Source: Deinococcus aerophilus
GTDB lineage: Bacteria > Deinococcota > Deinococci > Deinococcales > Deinococcaceae
Length of the DNA stretch: 64,000 nucleotides
NCBI RefSeq assembly: GCF_014647075.1
Contig: NZ_BMOM01000001.1
Coordinates: 186,001 to 250,000 of the forward strand
Direction: 5' to 3'
In this document: positions 39,268 through 53,860 of the stretch, one piece after another
Position numbering within the stretch: the stretch's first letter is position 1
Layout of the letters: every line of letters begins with the position of its first letter
Notes under the pieces: model-generated
Database searches by the model: none
Seen by the model: only the letters and a program-made list of their open reading frames with translations
Told to the model about the DNA's origin: nothing
Program-made: the position numbers and the translations under genes

Positions 39268-40334
39268 GCTCCCAGCCTCCCGGCAAGCGGCCCCCCCGCA
39301 AGACACCGGCCTCCGGCAAAAAGGCGGCCCCCAGCAAGAAGGCCGGGTCCAGCAAGAAGGCGAACGCGGCGGCTCCAGGCCCGAAGGCCGCCCGGAAAAC
39401 GGCGTCGGCCAGGGCGGGGACGGCCCGCCGAAAGACGCCCCGCCCGGGCAAGAAGCGTGGCCCGAGCAGTGCGGACCTCGCGGCCCTGGTCGTGCTGGGC
39501 CTGACCGCCGCGCTCGCGGCCTGCAACGGCATGACCGGCAAGGGTCAAGACAGGGAGCAGGCGAGCACGCTGCCCGAGGGTCAGGTCACGGTGCGCTTTC
39601 TGGACGTGGGCCAGGGTGACGCCGTGCTGGTGCGCAGCCCCGAGGGCAAGACCCTGCTCATTGACGGCGGACGCAGCACGGTGCGTATGGAAGAACACAT
39701 GAAGACCTATGGCATCGACAAGATCGACGTGATGGTCGCCACCCACGCAGATGCCGACCACATCGCGGGTCTGGTGAGCGCCGCCGACGCGAAGCCCACG
39801 CTGTTCATCAACAACGGGCTGGCCGGCACCACTAAGACCTGGGAACGGCTGGTTGCGGCCCTGCAGGACCAGAAGACCACCTTCAGGAAGGCGAGCAATC
39901 AGGTCATCAACCTGGGCAGCGTCAAGGTCCGGGTGCTCGCGCCGCCGACAGGCATGGGCAAGGACCAGAACGACAACAGCGTCGGCATCGCCCTGCAGTT
40001 CGGGGACTTCCGCGCCCTGATGACCGGCGACAGCGAGCTCAAGGAGACGGCGGCGTGGCTGGAACAGGACCGCGACGAGTTGCAGGGACCGTTCCAGGTT
40101 TCCAAAAGCATCCACCACGGAGCGGCCAATGGCGACACCCCGGCGTGGCTGGCCGTCGTGAGGCCGGAAAACATGGTGATCAGTGTGGGGGACAACAACT
40201 ACGGCCATCCCACCAGGACGGCGCTGGACCTGTACAAGCAAAATGGCATTCGCGTCTACCGTACCGACGAGAACGGCACGGTGACCTTTACGGGCAATGC
40301 GGACGGCACATACACCGTGAACACCCAGCGGTAG
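39264..40334 (+). CDS. ComEC-like metallo-beta-lactamase domain protein with Lys-rich N-terminus
   Basis: 356 residues. The first 65 are Lys/Ala/Pro/Ser/Arg-rich and disordered, like histone-H1 tails. A single hydrophobic segment follows (about 70-87), ending in ALAAC, which may be a membrane anchor or lipobox. The metallo-beta-lactamase domain (about 105-330) resembles the ComEC C-terminal domain: VRFLDVGQGDAVLV, THADADHIAGL (metal ligands), NDNSVGIALQFG, LMTGDSE and SKSIHHGAANG. Proteins of this kind degrade the non-transported DNA strand or nucleic acids outside the cell; that is family knowledge. Coupled to the DUF3006 gene. Confidence 0.85.
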   Translation: MSSQPPGKRPPRKTPASGKKAAPSKKAGSSKKANAAAPGPKAARKTASARAGTARRKTPRPGKKRGPSSADLAALVVLGLTAALAACNGMTGKGQDREQASTLPEGQVTVRFLDVGQGDAVLVRSPEGKTLLIDGGRSTVRMEEHMKTYGIDKIDVMVATHADADHIAGLVSAADAKPTLFINNGLAGTTKTWERLVAALQDQKTTFRKASNQVINLGSVKVRVLAPPTGMGKDQNDNSVGIALQFGDFRALMTGDSELKETAAWLEQDRDELQGPFQVSKSIHHGAANGDTPAWLAVVRPENMVISVGDNNYGHPTRTALDLYKQNGIRVYRTDENGTVTFTGNADGTYTVNTQR

Positions 40335-40356
40335 GACAGCGCATTGCCCGCTGGAC

Positions 40357-41274
40357 TCACCGTTCTGGAGGGCCGCGCTCTGTCCGGCGCAGTTCTCCGG
40401 GGGGCGTTGCTTCCACGAGCATCTCCCGCTGGGTGCCCGGATGAACGAAGGTCAGCCGGTGCGCGTGCAGCAGATACCCGCCGTCTCCCGGCAGGCCCGG
40501 CAGATCGGTCAGGGGCAGGCCGCCCACGCCGTACAGCGGATCGCCCACCAGGGGATGCCCAATGGACGCGAGGTGAATGCGGATCTGGTGGGGACGGCCC
40601 GTCTCGATCTCGACCTCGAACAGGGTGCGGTCTTCCCGGCGCTCCAGCACCCGGGCGTGCGAGCGCGAGGGCTTGCCCTGGGGACTGGCAGCATGCACGG
40701 TGCCCAGCCGGGGATGGGCCACGGGGCCAATGGGTGTGGTGATGTCGTGGGTATCGGGATCGGCCACGCCGCAGGCCAGCGCGCGGTAGACCTTGTGCAC
40801 GCGGCCCCCGCGCCAGTCGCGCGCAAGGGCCGCTCCAGCCCCCGCCGTGAGCGAGAACAGCACCACCCCTGAGGTGGCGCGGCCCAGCCGGTGCAGCGGC
40901 GAGGCGCCGGACCAGCGCCGGCGCACCACGGTCAGCAGGGTGTGGTTCAGAAAACCGCCCGCGGGCACAGTGGGCAGGCCCGAGGGTTTGGCAACGGCGA
41001 GCAGGTGGGGGTCCTCGTACAGCACCGTGAACTCCAGCGGCACGGCCTCCTCGGGCCACGGCGGGCGGTGCCAGATCAGGCGTTGTCCGGCACGCAGCCG
41101 CTCCGTGCCGGTGGCGGTCTGGCCGTCCAGGGTAACCTCGCCCGCGACCAGCCGCTGTGCCCACTGGTCGGGCGTGGAATGTGCATAGCGCTGAGTCAGA
41201 TAGGTCAGGAGGCGCTGGCCTGCACCGCCCGCGCCGATCTGCTCCTGGTAGGCGTAGCCGTCGTTGAGGGTCAT
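40357..41274 (-). CDS. RluA-family pseudouridine synthase with Gly in place of the catalytic Asp
   Basis: 305 residues. An S4-like RNA-binding part (about 22-68) precedes the RluA catalytic domain (about 82-300). Motif II HRLDRxTSG reads HRLGRATSG (128-136), so the Asp nucleophile position is Gly131 (codon GGC at 40882-40884). The other motifs are normal: HKVYRAL and [24 protein letters not shown]. It may be inactive, use another residue, or belong to a subfamily with this change. Starts 7 bases after the stop of the ABC exporter gene, so it is probably in the same transcript. Confidence 0.85.
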   Translation of the reverse strand: MTLNDGYAYQEQIGAGGAGQRLLTYLTQRYAHSTPDQWAQRLVAGEVTLDGQTATGTERLRAGQRLIWHRPPWPEEAVPLEFTVLYEDPHLLAVAKPSGLPTVPAGGFLNHTLLTVVRRRWSGASPLHRLGRATSGVVLFSLTAGAGAALARDWRGGRVHKVYRALACGVADPDTHDITTPIGPVAHPRLGTVHAASPQGKPSRSHARVLERREDRTLFEVEIETGRPHQIRIHLASIGHPLVGDPLYGVGGLPLTDLPGLPGDGGYLLHAHRLTFVHPGTQREMLVEATPPGELRRTERGPPER

Positions 41275-41281
41275 GAAAAGC

Positions 41282-43093
41282 TTAAGCGACCGTCTGCTCG
41301 GCCCACAGCGCGCGCATCTCCTCGCTGCGGCCCAGCAGTTCTTCCAGGGTGCCCTCATCCACGATCTGGCCGCCCTGCATCAGCAGGATGCGGTCGGCGC
41401 GGGTCAGGGCGGCGCGGCGGTGGCTCACGACCAGACAGGTGGCGTCGGTCTCGGTGAACAGGCCGTCCCACAGCTGGGCCTCGGTGCGGGCGTCCAGGGC
41501 GCTGGATACGTCGTCGAAGACCAGCAGGTCAGCGTCGCGCGCGAGCATGCGGGCCACCGCCGTGCGCTGCATCTGCCCGCCCGAGAGCTTGACGCCGCGC
41601 GCCCCGACCGGCGTGTCCAGACCCTGCGGCAGCTGCGCGAGGTCCGGCTCCAGCACCGCCAGCCGCACCGCGCGGCCCAGGCGGTGTTCATCGCTGCCGC
41701 TGAGGACGTTCTCGCGCAGAGGGTCGCTGAACAGACTGGGAATCTGCGCGGTGTAGGCGCTGCGCGGCGGCACCAGGAAGGTGGCCCGGTCCTCGACCGG
41801 CTCGCCGTTCCACTCCACCGTTCCCGACTGCGCCGGAATCAGGCCCAGCAGCGCCCGCAGCAGCGTGCTCTTGCCGCTGCCGATGCGGCCCGTGACCACC
41901 ACGAACTCGCCCCGGCGCACCGTGAAGGAGGCGTCGCGCACGCCCAGGCCACTGTCATGGATGGCGCTCAGGCCCGACACGCGCAGCTCCTCTAAGGGGC
42001 ATGCGGGCGGAGCGGGCGGGGGAGGGGACGGCTCGGCGTGCAGGTAGGCGGGGTGGTGTTCCACGATGGTAGCGTCCGGGGCGTCCTGCAGCAGCCGGGT
42101 CATGCGGTCGTAGCTGACCCCAGTGCGGCGGTGGCGTGCGATCGCGTCGCCAAAAAAGCCCATGCTGCCGGTCAGGCGCGGCAGCAGCCCGATGAACAGC
42201 ACAAAGTCGGCCACGTTCAGGGTGCCCCCGCGCACCTTGTTGGCCCCGAGCAGCAGCACCAGCCCCACGGCGATGTTCACCATGTTGGTGTTCACGCCCC
42301 GGATCAGCTCGGTGAGCAGCACGTCGCGCAGGGCGGCGTGGCGGCGGGTCTCGCCCAGCTTCTTCAGGTGGGCGACCATGCCGTCCTCGCGGGCGGCCAG
42401 CTTCACGGCGCTCACGGCCCCGAAGGTCTCGCCCACAAAATCGGTCACGCGGGCGGTGGCCTCGCGCATGCGGCGGCGGTACGAGCGGATGGTGGGCGAC
42501 AGTTTCTGGACAAACGCCACCATCAGCAGCAGCGGGGCACACACCAGCACGGTGATCAGGGGGTCCACGCGGGCCATCAGCGCGATGGCGACCACCGAGT
42601 ACACCACGAAGCCCGCGCCGTCCACCCAGACCTCGGTGTAGCCGGCCACGTCCTCCACGTCATCCCGGAAGCGGCTGACTGCCTCGGCGGGCGTGTCGGG
42701 CAGGCGGCGGGAGCGGCGTGCGGTGAGCAGATACGCGAGCAGGTTGCGCCGCACCAGCGCGTCGAGGGTGTACCACAGCTCGATCCAGGCCCGGAAGGCC
42801 CCGTAGAAGATCCCAAACCGGCTTGCCCGCACAAACGCAAACCACGCCACCGACACCCACGCGGCGGCGATCGCGGGGGTCACGGTCTGCCCGCCCGTGC
42901 GCAGGTTCTCGGCCTCGTCCAGCCGCGCAAACACGCCGCTGACCGCCAGCACCAGCAGCGCGGGGGAGGCGTGAACCATTCCCCACATCAGCAGGTTAAA
43001 CGCGAACAGACCGGGGTTGTAGGCAAACAGCCGTTTGGACAGGGCGAAGGTGCGTTCCGTGGGGGCAGCGGATTTGGGTGGGGCTGTGGTCAT
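41282..43093 (-). CDS. ABC exporter half-transporter, degenerate-site subunit
   Basis: 603 residues: six membrane helices (about 25-310) then an ATPase domain. Walker [10 protein letters not shown] (402-410), signature LSGGQ (503-507), Walker B LLVFDD (523-528), in which the catalytic Glu is Asp528, and a normal H-loop VVSHR. With the partner gene upstream this makes a heterodimer with one consensus and one degenerate ATP site. ATG at 43091-43093 follows a GGAG site. Substrate unknown. Confidence 0.92.
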   Translation of the reverse strand: MTTAPPKSAAPTERTFALSKRLFAYNPGLFAFNLLMWGMVHASPALLVLAVSGVFARLDEAENLRTGGQTVTPAIAAAWVSVAWFAFVRASRFGIFYGAFRAWIELWYTLDALVRRNLLAYLLTARRSRRLPDTPAEAVSRFRDDVEDVAGYTEVWVDGAGFVVYSVVAIALMARVDPLITVLVCAPLLLMVAFVQKLSPTIRSYRRRMREATARVTDFVGETFGAVSAVKLAAREDGMVAHLKKLGETRRHAALRDVLLTELIRGVNTNMVNIAVGLVLLLGANKVRGGTLNVADFVLFIGLLPRLTGSMGFFGDAIARHRRTGVSYDRMTRLLQDAPDATIVEHHPAYLHAEPSPPPPAPPACPLEELRVSGLSAIHDSGLGVRDASFTVRRGEFVVVTGRIGSGKSTLLRALLGLIPAQSGTVEWNGEPVEDRATFLVPPRSAYTAQIPSLFSDPLRENVLSGSDEHRLGRAVRLAVLEPDLAQLPQGLDTPVGARGVKLSGGQMQRTAVARMLARDADLLVFDDVSSALDARTEAQLWDGLFTETDATCLVVSHRRAALTRADRILLMQGGQIVDEGTLEELLGRSEEMRALWAEQTVA

Positions 43094-43196
43094 GGGCAAC
43101 TCCGGAGGAAGGTAAAGGGTGGACTGTGGCGTCGGAGGCCGCTACAGGAAGGAACGCTGGACCAACGGTGGACCGGTCCTGCAGCGCATGTGGGCC

Positions 43197-44996
43197 TCAT
43201 GCCAGCACCCCCTGGCCTTCTTCCAGCTGTTCCAGAGCGCCGGCCCGCAGCAGGCCCGCATAGTGGCTGCGCGGGTCGCGGGCCAGCGCGGCGCGCGTTC
43301 CATCTTCCAGCACCTCGCCGCCGCCCAGCACCAGAATCCGGTCGGCGCGGGCCACGGTGTCCAGGCGGTGGGCGATGATGATGGCGGTGCGCCCCGCGAG
43401 CAGCCGGGTCATGGCGGCGGTGAGCAGGGCCTCGGTGGCGGGGTCCAGGCGGCTGCTCGGCTCGTCCAGAATGATCACGGCGGGGTCCCGCAGCATCACG
43501 CGGGCGAAGGCGAGCAGCTGCGCCTCGCCTGCCGACAGACTGCCGGTGGGCAGCGGCGTATGGACCCCCTGCGGCAGCCGCGCGAGCCAGGTGCCCAGGC
43601 CGACCTCGTGCAGCGCAGCCTCCACCTCTTCATCCAGAATCTGTGGATCAAAGAACGACAGGTTGTCGCGCACGCTGGCCTGGAACAGCTGCACGTCCTG
43701 CGTGACCACCGCGACCCGGCGCCGCAGACCCTGCAGATCCACGTCCTGCACGTTGACACCGCCCAGACGGACCTGTCCGCTGGTGGCGTCGTACAGCCGC
43801 GATACCAGCCGGGTGAGGGTGGTCTTGCCGCTGCCGGTGCGTCCGAGCAGACCCAGGGTCTGTCCGGCGGGCAGGTGAAACGAGACGCCGCGCAACACGC
43901 CGCGCACCTCGGAGTCCTCGGGAGCGTAGCTGAAGGACACGTCGTCAAAGTCCAGCGCCAGGGTGCCCTCGGGCAGCTCACCCTGACCGCCGTGGATGGC
44001 GCTGCGCAGCGCGAGCATCTCGCTGATGCGGCCCAGACTCGCTCCGGCCTTCTGCAACTCCTGCAACTGCTGGGTCAGCTGGTCAATCGGCTCTTCCACC
44101 AAGCTCATGTACTGGTAGAGCAAGAAGGCGGTGCCCAGCGTGATGGCGCCCGCGGCGTACAGTCCGACGGCCACCGACAGCACCCCCACGTAACCGAGGG
44201 CAAACAGCGCCATGCTGAGCTGCCACACCACGCTGCGCCGCCGCCAGGAGGTGATGCTGCGCGTGAAGAACTCGCGCTGGGTACGCAGAAAACTGTTGAG
44301 GTGGTGGCCGCCCGCGCCCAGGCTGCGGATGTCCTCTAGGCCCGAGAGCCGTTCCTCGACAAAGCCGAACAGCCGGGCGCTGGATTCACGCTCCAGTCGG
44401 GTCGGTTCGATGCCCAGCTTGCGCACGCGGTTCATGGCCACCAGGGTGACCAACGTGAAGGCCGTGACGCCTGCGCCCACCCGCCAGTCCTCGCGGAAGA
44501 ACATGAACAGTGCCCCCAGCAGCAGCAGGGCGGCTCCGAACACCCGCACCGCAAACTGCGAGAAGAAATTGCTCAGGGCCGTCACGTCGCCGTCCACCCG
44601 CTCGATCATCTCGCCGGGCGTGCGCTCCTTGTGTTCGCGCATGTCCAGCGACAGCAGGTGTGCCATCAGATCGGCGCGCAGGCGGTTGGTGGCGGTCCAG
44701 CCCACCCGCGCCCCCACGTAGGTGGCCCCCGCCGTCATCAGCTGCACCCCGATGGCGAGCGCGATGTAAAAGACCGCCAGCCGGGCGAGCAGGCCCACAT
44801 CGGCCCCCGCGCCCAGCTTGGCATTGTCCACAAAGCGCCGCAGCAGTTGCGGCAGCAGCAGGTTGAGCCCGGTGCCGCTTAGCAGCAGCGCCGCGAGCCC
44901 CAGCACCTGCCACTTCAGCGGCCCCAGGTACTCGCGCAACACGCCCGCCGTGGAGGGAGGTGGAGCCGGATCAGAGGGCAGGGCGGGCGCAGTCAT
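43197..44996 (-). CDS. ABC exporter half-transporter, catalytic-site subunit
   Basis: 599 residues: six membrane helices (about 30-300) and an ATPase domain. Walker A GRTGSGKTT (385-393), Q-loop Gln433, signature degraded to LSAGE (488-492 region), Walker B VIILDE with intact catalytic Glu512, H-loop IIAHR. Its Walker sites pair with the LSGGQ of the partner to give the active site, while its own LSAGE pairs with the partner's Asp-containing site. TAGCCT ends 6 bases before the ATG (leaderless). It is followed by the second half-transporter after 103 bp. Confidence 0.92.
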   Translation of the reverse strand: MTAPALPSDPAPPPSTAGVLREYLGPLKWQVLGLAALLLSGTGLNLLLPQLLRRFVDNAKLGAGADVGLLARLAVFYIALAIGVQLMTAGATYVGARVGWTATNRLRADLMAHLLSLDMREHKERTPGEMIERVDGDVTALSNFFSQFAVRVFGAALLLLGALFMFFREDWRVGAGVTAFTLVTLVAMNRVRKLGIEPTRLERESSARLFGFVEERLSGLEDIRSLGAGGHHLNSFLRTQREFFTRSITSWRRRSVVWQLSMALFALGYVGVLSVAVGLYAAGAITLGTAFLLYQYMSLVEEPIDQLTQQLQELQKAGASLGRISEMLALRSAIHGGQGELPEGTLALDFDDVSFSYAPEDSEVRGVLRGVSFHLPAGQTLGLLGRTGSGKTTLTRLVSRLYDATSGQVRLGGVNVQDVDLQGLRRRVAVVTQDVQLFQASVRDNLSFFDPQILDEEVEAALHEVGLGTWLARLPQGVHTPLPTGSLSAGEAQLLAFARVMLRDPAVIILDEPSSRLDPATEALLTAAMTRLLAGRTAIIIAHRLDTVARADRILVLGGGEVLEDGTRAALARDPRSHYAGLLRAGALEQLEEGQGVLA

Positions 44997-45106
44997 CCCT
45001 ACAGGCTAGAGTGCTCCCGCACGGATTGCATACGCCGTGTGGCGCATTTGCCGGTCGGCGCGGAACCGGGCGAGCAGGCCTGAAGGCCGCCTAACTGATC
45101 GGAAGC

Positions 45107-45865
<759 letters not shown>

Positions 45866-45975
45866 CTCGGCCCAGTCTAGAGCAGCGGGAGTGGGCGGGC
45901 GTCCCACCTTTGGGGGAGGGCCGGTGTGCGCGGGGCCGCCGCTGTTTCCCTGGCCTCCTGTACACTGCCCAGTTG

Positions 45976-46611
45976 ATGATTGTGACCATTGATGGCGTGG
46001 CGGCCAGCGGAAAATCCAGCGTGGCCAGCGGCGTGGCGCGGGCGTTGCAGGTGCCCTATATCAGCAGCGGTCTGCTGTACCGCGGCGCGACCCTGCTGGG
46101 ACTGCAGGCCGGACTGGACCTGCACGACGCCCGTGCGCTGCTCGTTACCCTGCAGGCCCAGCCCCTGCGGCTGGAACCGCTGGCCGAGGGCAACCGGGTG
46201 TGGCACGCAGAGCAGGACGTGACCGAGCAACTGCACTCCACCCGTATGGACCGGGGCGTGAGCGTGGTGGCCGCGCTGCCCGAAGTGCGTGCGTGGGTTG
46301 ATGCCCAGCTGCGTGCCCTGGAAGCCCCCTTCGTGGCCGAGGGCCGAGACATGGGAACCAACGTGTTTCCGCAGGCCCCGGCCAAGTTTTACCTGACCGC
46401 CAGCCCCCGCATCCGTGCCGAGCGCCGGGCCCGCGAGCGCCCCGAGGACGTGCCGGCCATCGAGGCGGCGCTGATTCTCCGCGATCAGCTGGACGCGGCC
46501 CAGAGTGCCCCGGCCACCGACGCCGTGGTGATTGATACCGGACCGTTGACCCTGGAGGGCGTGATCGAGGCCATCCTGGCGCACCTGCCCGCCCGGGTTC
46601 CCTCGGCCTGA
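45976..46611 (+). CDS. cmk: Cytidylate kinase
   Basis: Phosphorylates CMP and dCMP. P-loop GVAASGKSS (about 7-15), the substrate-binding SSGLLYRG (about 30-37), the [11 protein letters not shown] block (about 113-123) and [18 protein letters not shown] lid helix are typical, in a short 211-residue form. TACACT at 45961-45966 ends 6 bases before a TTG that directly precedes this ATG in frame, so a leaderless start on that TTG is possible. plsC follows 3 bp later, forming an operon. Confidence 0.93.
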   Translation: MIVTIDGVAASGKSSVASGVARALQVPYISSGLLYRGATLLGLQAGLDLHDARALLVTLQAQPLRLEPLAEGNRVWHAEQDVTEQLHSTRMDRGVSVVAALPEVRAWVDAQLRALEAPFVAEGRDMGTNVFPQAPAKFYLTASPRIRAERRARERPEDVPAIEAALILRDQLDAAQSAPATDAVVIDTGPLTLEGVIEAILAHLPARVPSA

Positions 46612-46614
46612 GCC

Positions 46615-47196
46615 GTGCCGGGCCTGTCCGCAGCGTCGCCGGCCGCGGTCCCCACGCCCCATCCCCGGCTGTACCCGCTCATCCATGCCCTGGTGGGCCG
46701 GGTGGTGGCCTACGGCGGAGGGGTTCGGGTTGAGGGTCTGGAACACCTGCCGCGCGGCGCGGTGGTTGTCGCCGGCACCCATGCCCTGGCCCTGGATCCC
46801 TTCGTGATCGGATATGCCATTCCCCCCCGGCGGCACCGGCTGCAGTTCATGGCCAAGCGCGAGGCCTTCACGTGGCGCTGGGTCGGTCCATACTTGATTG
46901 GGCCGGTGCTGCGCGCCACCGGGGCCTTTCCGGTGGACCGCAGTGGCCGCGACCCCCGGGCGCTGCGCCAGGCCCTGCGGGTGTTGGAACGCGGCGGCAT
47001 GATCGGCATCTTTCCGCAGGGCACGCGCCGCGGACCGGGGTTGCATGGCGGTGCGGCGCTGCTCGCTGTTAAATCCGGAGCGTCGCTGGTGCCGGTGCGG
47101 GTGTGGCACATGCGGCCGTCGTGGCTGCCGGGGGGGCGCTGGCATGTACGCTTTGGCCCCCCGCTGTTTCCCCAGGGGAAGGCGTGGGGGAGCTGA
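46615..47196 (+). CDS. plsC: 1-acyl-glycerol-3-phosphate acyltransferase (PlsC family)
   Basis: 193 residues. The acyltransferase HX4D motif is His56 to Asp61 in THALALD, with the second block [10 protein letters not shown] (about 128-137) in which the usual Glu of EGTR is Gln. The domain converts lysophosphatidate to phosphatidate in membrane lipid synthesis. GTG start, 3 bp after cmk, a common gene pair. Confidence 0.88.
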   Translation: MPGLSAASPAAVPTPHPRLYPLIHALVGRVVAYGGGVRVEGLEHLPRGAVVVAGTHALALDPFVIGYAIPPRRHRLQFMAKREAFTWRWVGPYLIGPVLRATGAFPVDRSGRDPRALRQALRVLERGGMIGIFPQGTRRGPGLHGGAALLAVKSGASLVPVRVWHMRPSWLPGGRWHVRFGPPLFPQGKAWGS

Positions 47197-47272
47197 CGGT
47201 GAAGTGGGAGGCGGCAGTGCGGGGGCTGTAAACGCAGACGGATCAGTACAGCAGAGAATCAATACAGCAGAA

Positions 47273-47300
47273 AGCGGAGGCCCCCATGGGGGCCTCCGCT
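47273..47300 (-). terminator. Terminator after the large subtilase gene
   Basis: 13-bp perfect inverted repeat AGCGGAGGCCCCC with its complement and a 2-base centre, followed on the minus strand by a short T-rich stretch. The flank holds a repeated ACAGCAG. Confidence 0.65.
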
Positions 47301-47318
47301 GCTCGCCTGAACGCTGGA

Positions 47319-49982
<2,664 letters not shown>

Positions 49983-50011
49983 AGGGAGTACTCCTTAACG
50001 TCCGCCCGCAC

Positions 50012-51871
<1,860 letters not shown>

Positions 51872-52509
51872 GTGAACTCCTTTAATGTTCAGCTGCAGCT
51901 CCCACGACAGGTGCCGGATCGCTAAAATTGCGACCACAGAAAATGCCTTGGGTTCCGAACTGACCTACCTGACGAATCAGGCTGTTTGTGCGATGGCGGC
52001 AAGAATAGCGCGCCCTTTGCCAAGTCGCAAGTCAATCTTAGGCGGAGGTCATCTCAATCTCATGTTATCGCTTGACCCATAAACCGGCGGAAGTGCTTGT
52101 CGGGCTCCTGGGCGTCCGCCGTCTCTCAAGACAGAAGGCTGGAACTGTTGCTGGGCATAGGCTTTCAAAACCTCATTCCAGTGAAGGTGCAGGGTTGTGG
52201 AGGGGGAGCCCCCTGACCTGACGGTGTGTGTGCTGAGCCGCACAGCCCGACGTGGCCTGATCACCTCCCGGATCGTCGCCCCCTCGTCATAGAACAATCT
52301 CCCGCTCCTACTGCGGGCCGTTGGTTTTGGAGGTCCTGGCTGATCCGGACGGTGCCCTCCTCCTGTCTTGGAGAGTCACCACCTAGGCTGACCGGGAATC
52401 CCGGCGGTGACTGTGGAAGGCGGCAGCCCCTTGACCCTGCACGGTTCCTGGGGCAACCGGCAACCGCATCACTGTCCGGCAGATTGCCTGAACCCCATTA
52501 AGCTGGGGC
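51872..52509. other. 638-bp intergenic region between divergent secreted-protein genes
   Basis: Upstream flank of the Ig-repeat lipoprotein (minus) and of the FG-GAP-like protein (plus). A minus-strand frame at 52049-52297 (82 codons) has no ribosome site; its LHLHWNEVLKAYAQQQ stretch might be a remnant of an old gene but I cannot identify it. Base composition is lower in GC than the neighbouring genes in 51880-52080. No terminator or clear promoter was found except the -10-like TAAGCT before 52510. Confidence 0.4.
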
Positions 52510-53406
52510 ATGCCACGTTCCTTCTGGCTGGTTCCGCTGCTGGGCAGCGTTCTGTGTGGTCTGGGCGGCGCCGTCGGCGGGAGTGCCGGCACCGCCGCTG
52601 CGCCCGCCGGATTGTTGCTGGTGCTCGTTCAGGCCCCGGGCAGTGATCTGGCGCAGGTGCTCGGAGGAGCGGAGCAGGGCCGCTGGCGGAACGTTGGGGA
52701 CATCCTGCCTGCGCTGCAAGGACCGGGCCGCCCAGGCACCTATGTTCGCCGCGCACCGGGAGAGGGGCCCACGCCGGTACGCGCCGGCCTGCCTCAGTCT
52801 TTCGGCGTGCCGTGTGAGGACGCCTACCATCTGCCGGTGACTCCGGTAAATGTACCGGACCGCTTTCAGCTGTTCACGGCCAGCGACCTGAATGCCTGGC
52901 CCCGACCGGTCACTGCACTTCCCGCCTCCAGTCCGATTTACCGGGAAATTGTGCGCGCAGAACTCGTGCGGCGCGGCCTGCCGAATCCCACTGTGCGGCT
53001 CGTTGGCCTGACCCGCGCCGATCTGGATGGAAATGGCACCCAGGAAGTCATTATCGAGGCGACCCACCACGCCGGCCAGCCCGGAGACCTGTTTCCGCCG
53101 CGCTCCGGCCAGCCCGGCGACTACAGCATTGTGTTGCTGCGCCATGTGGTGGGTGAACAGGTACGGACGGTGACGTTGGCGGCCGACGTCGCCCCACGCA
53201 CCCCCGCAACGGAGAACGGCGCTTCCGCGGTCCGGCCGCTGGCGGTCCTCTCCCGGCTGGCGGGTGTGGCCGACCTGAACGGCGACGGGCGCATGGAACT
53301 GCTGCTGTACGAGGCGTACTACGAGGGCAGTGCCTTCAGGGTCTGGGAATGGTCCCCCGCCCGGGGCCTGACCCCCACGCCGCTGCAGGCAGGCTGCGGC
53401 GTATAA
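52510..53406 (+). CDS. Secreted hypothetical protein with calcium-loop (FG-GAP-like) motifs
   Basis: 298 residues with a signal peptide (about 1-26, hydrophobic and ending in Ala/Gly). Two DxDxDG-type loops are visible, [10 protein letters not shown] (about 175-184) and [10 protein letters not shown] (about 257-266), each followed by a hydrophobic strand, as in FG-GAP/VCBS blades or dockerin-like calcium sites. No catalytic motif. TAAGCT lies 5 bases before the ATG. Function unknown. Confidence 0.7.
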   Translation: MPRSFWLVPLLGSVLCGLGGAVGGSAGTAAAPAGLLLVLVQAPGSDLAQVLGGAEQGRWRNVGDILPALQGPGRPGTYVRRAPGEGPTPVRAGLPQSFGVPCEDAYHLPVTPVNVPDRFQLFTASDLNAWPRPVTALPASSPIYREIVRAELVRRGLPNPTVRLVGLTRADLDGNGTQEVIIEATHHAGQPGDLFPPRSGQPGDYSIVLLRHVVGEQVRTVTLAADVAPRTPATENGASAVRPLAVLSRLAGVADLNGDGRMELLLYEAYYEGSAFRVWEWSPARGLTPTPLQAGCGV

Positions 53407-53461
53407 CCACGGCCCTCCGGAGGCCGCGCCCACGGGCACGGTGCACTACAATGCATCCCCG

Positions 53462-53788
53462 ATGAGCCCTACGGAAAATCTTCAGCGTGTCCGGGTCGGT
53501 CCTGCGGCCGACTTTCCCGAGGGGCACCAGGCCGCAGTTGAGGTGGACGGCGTGGGCGTGCTCGTCGTGTGTTACGAGGGACAGTTCTATGCGCTGCGCA
53601 ACAACTGCAGCCACCAGGACTATCCGCTGCTGGGCGGCGAGGTCAACATGGGCCGCATCACCTGCCAGAAACACGGCGCGAAGTTCGAGCTGGCGACCGG
53701 CAAGGCCAAGACATTGCCCGCCGTCAAACCGGTGAAGCTGTACCGCACCGAGGTGGAGGACGGCGTGGTGTACGTGGCACCGCTGTAA
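53462..53788 (+). CDS. Rieske [2Fe-2S] ferredoxin-like protein
   Basis: 108 residues. The cluster ligands are intact: Cys49-x-His51 in [10 protein letters not shown] and Cys68-x2-His71 in [12 protein letters not shown]. The short, soluble form is that of ferredoxin subunits of non-haem dioxygenases (BphA3/NirD-like). No oxygenase gene is nearby, so the redox partner is unknown. TACAAT lies 9 bases before the ATG. Confidence 0.92.
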   Translation: MSPTENLQRVRVGPAADFPEGHQAAVEVDGVGVLVVCYEGQFYALRNNCSHQDYPLLGGEVNMGRITCQKHGAKFELATGKAKTLPAVKPVKLYRTEVEDGVVYVAPL

Positions 53789-53807
53789 TCCCTGGAAGAC
53801 GGCAAGA

Positions 53808-53837
53808 TGGCCCCTGGAAAACGGTTTCCAGGGGCCA
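53808..53837. terminator. Terminator between Rieske and ankyrin genes
   Basis: 13-bp perfect stem TGGCCCCTGGAAA with its complement, ACGG loop, between two convergent genes. Confidence 0.7.
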
Positions 53838-53860
53838 CCTTCATGCGGGATGCTGGTCGC

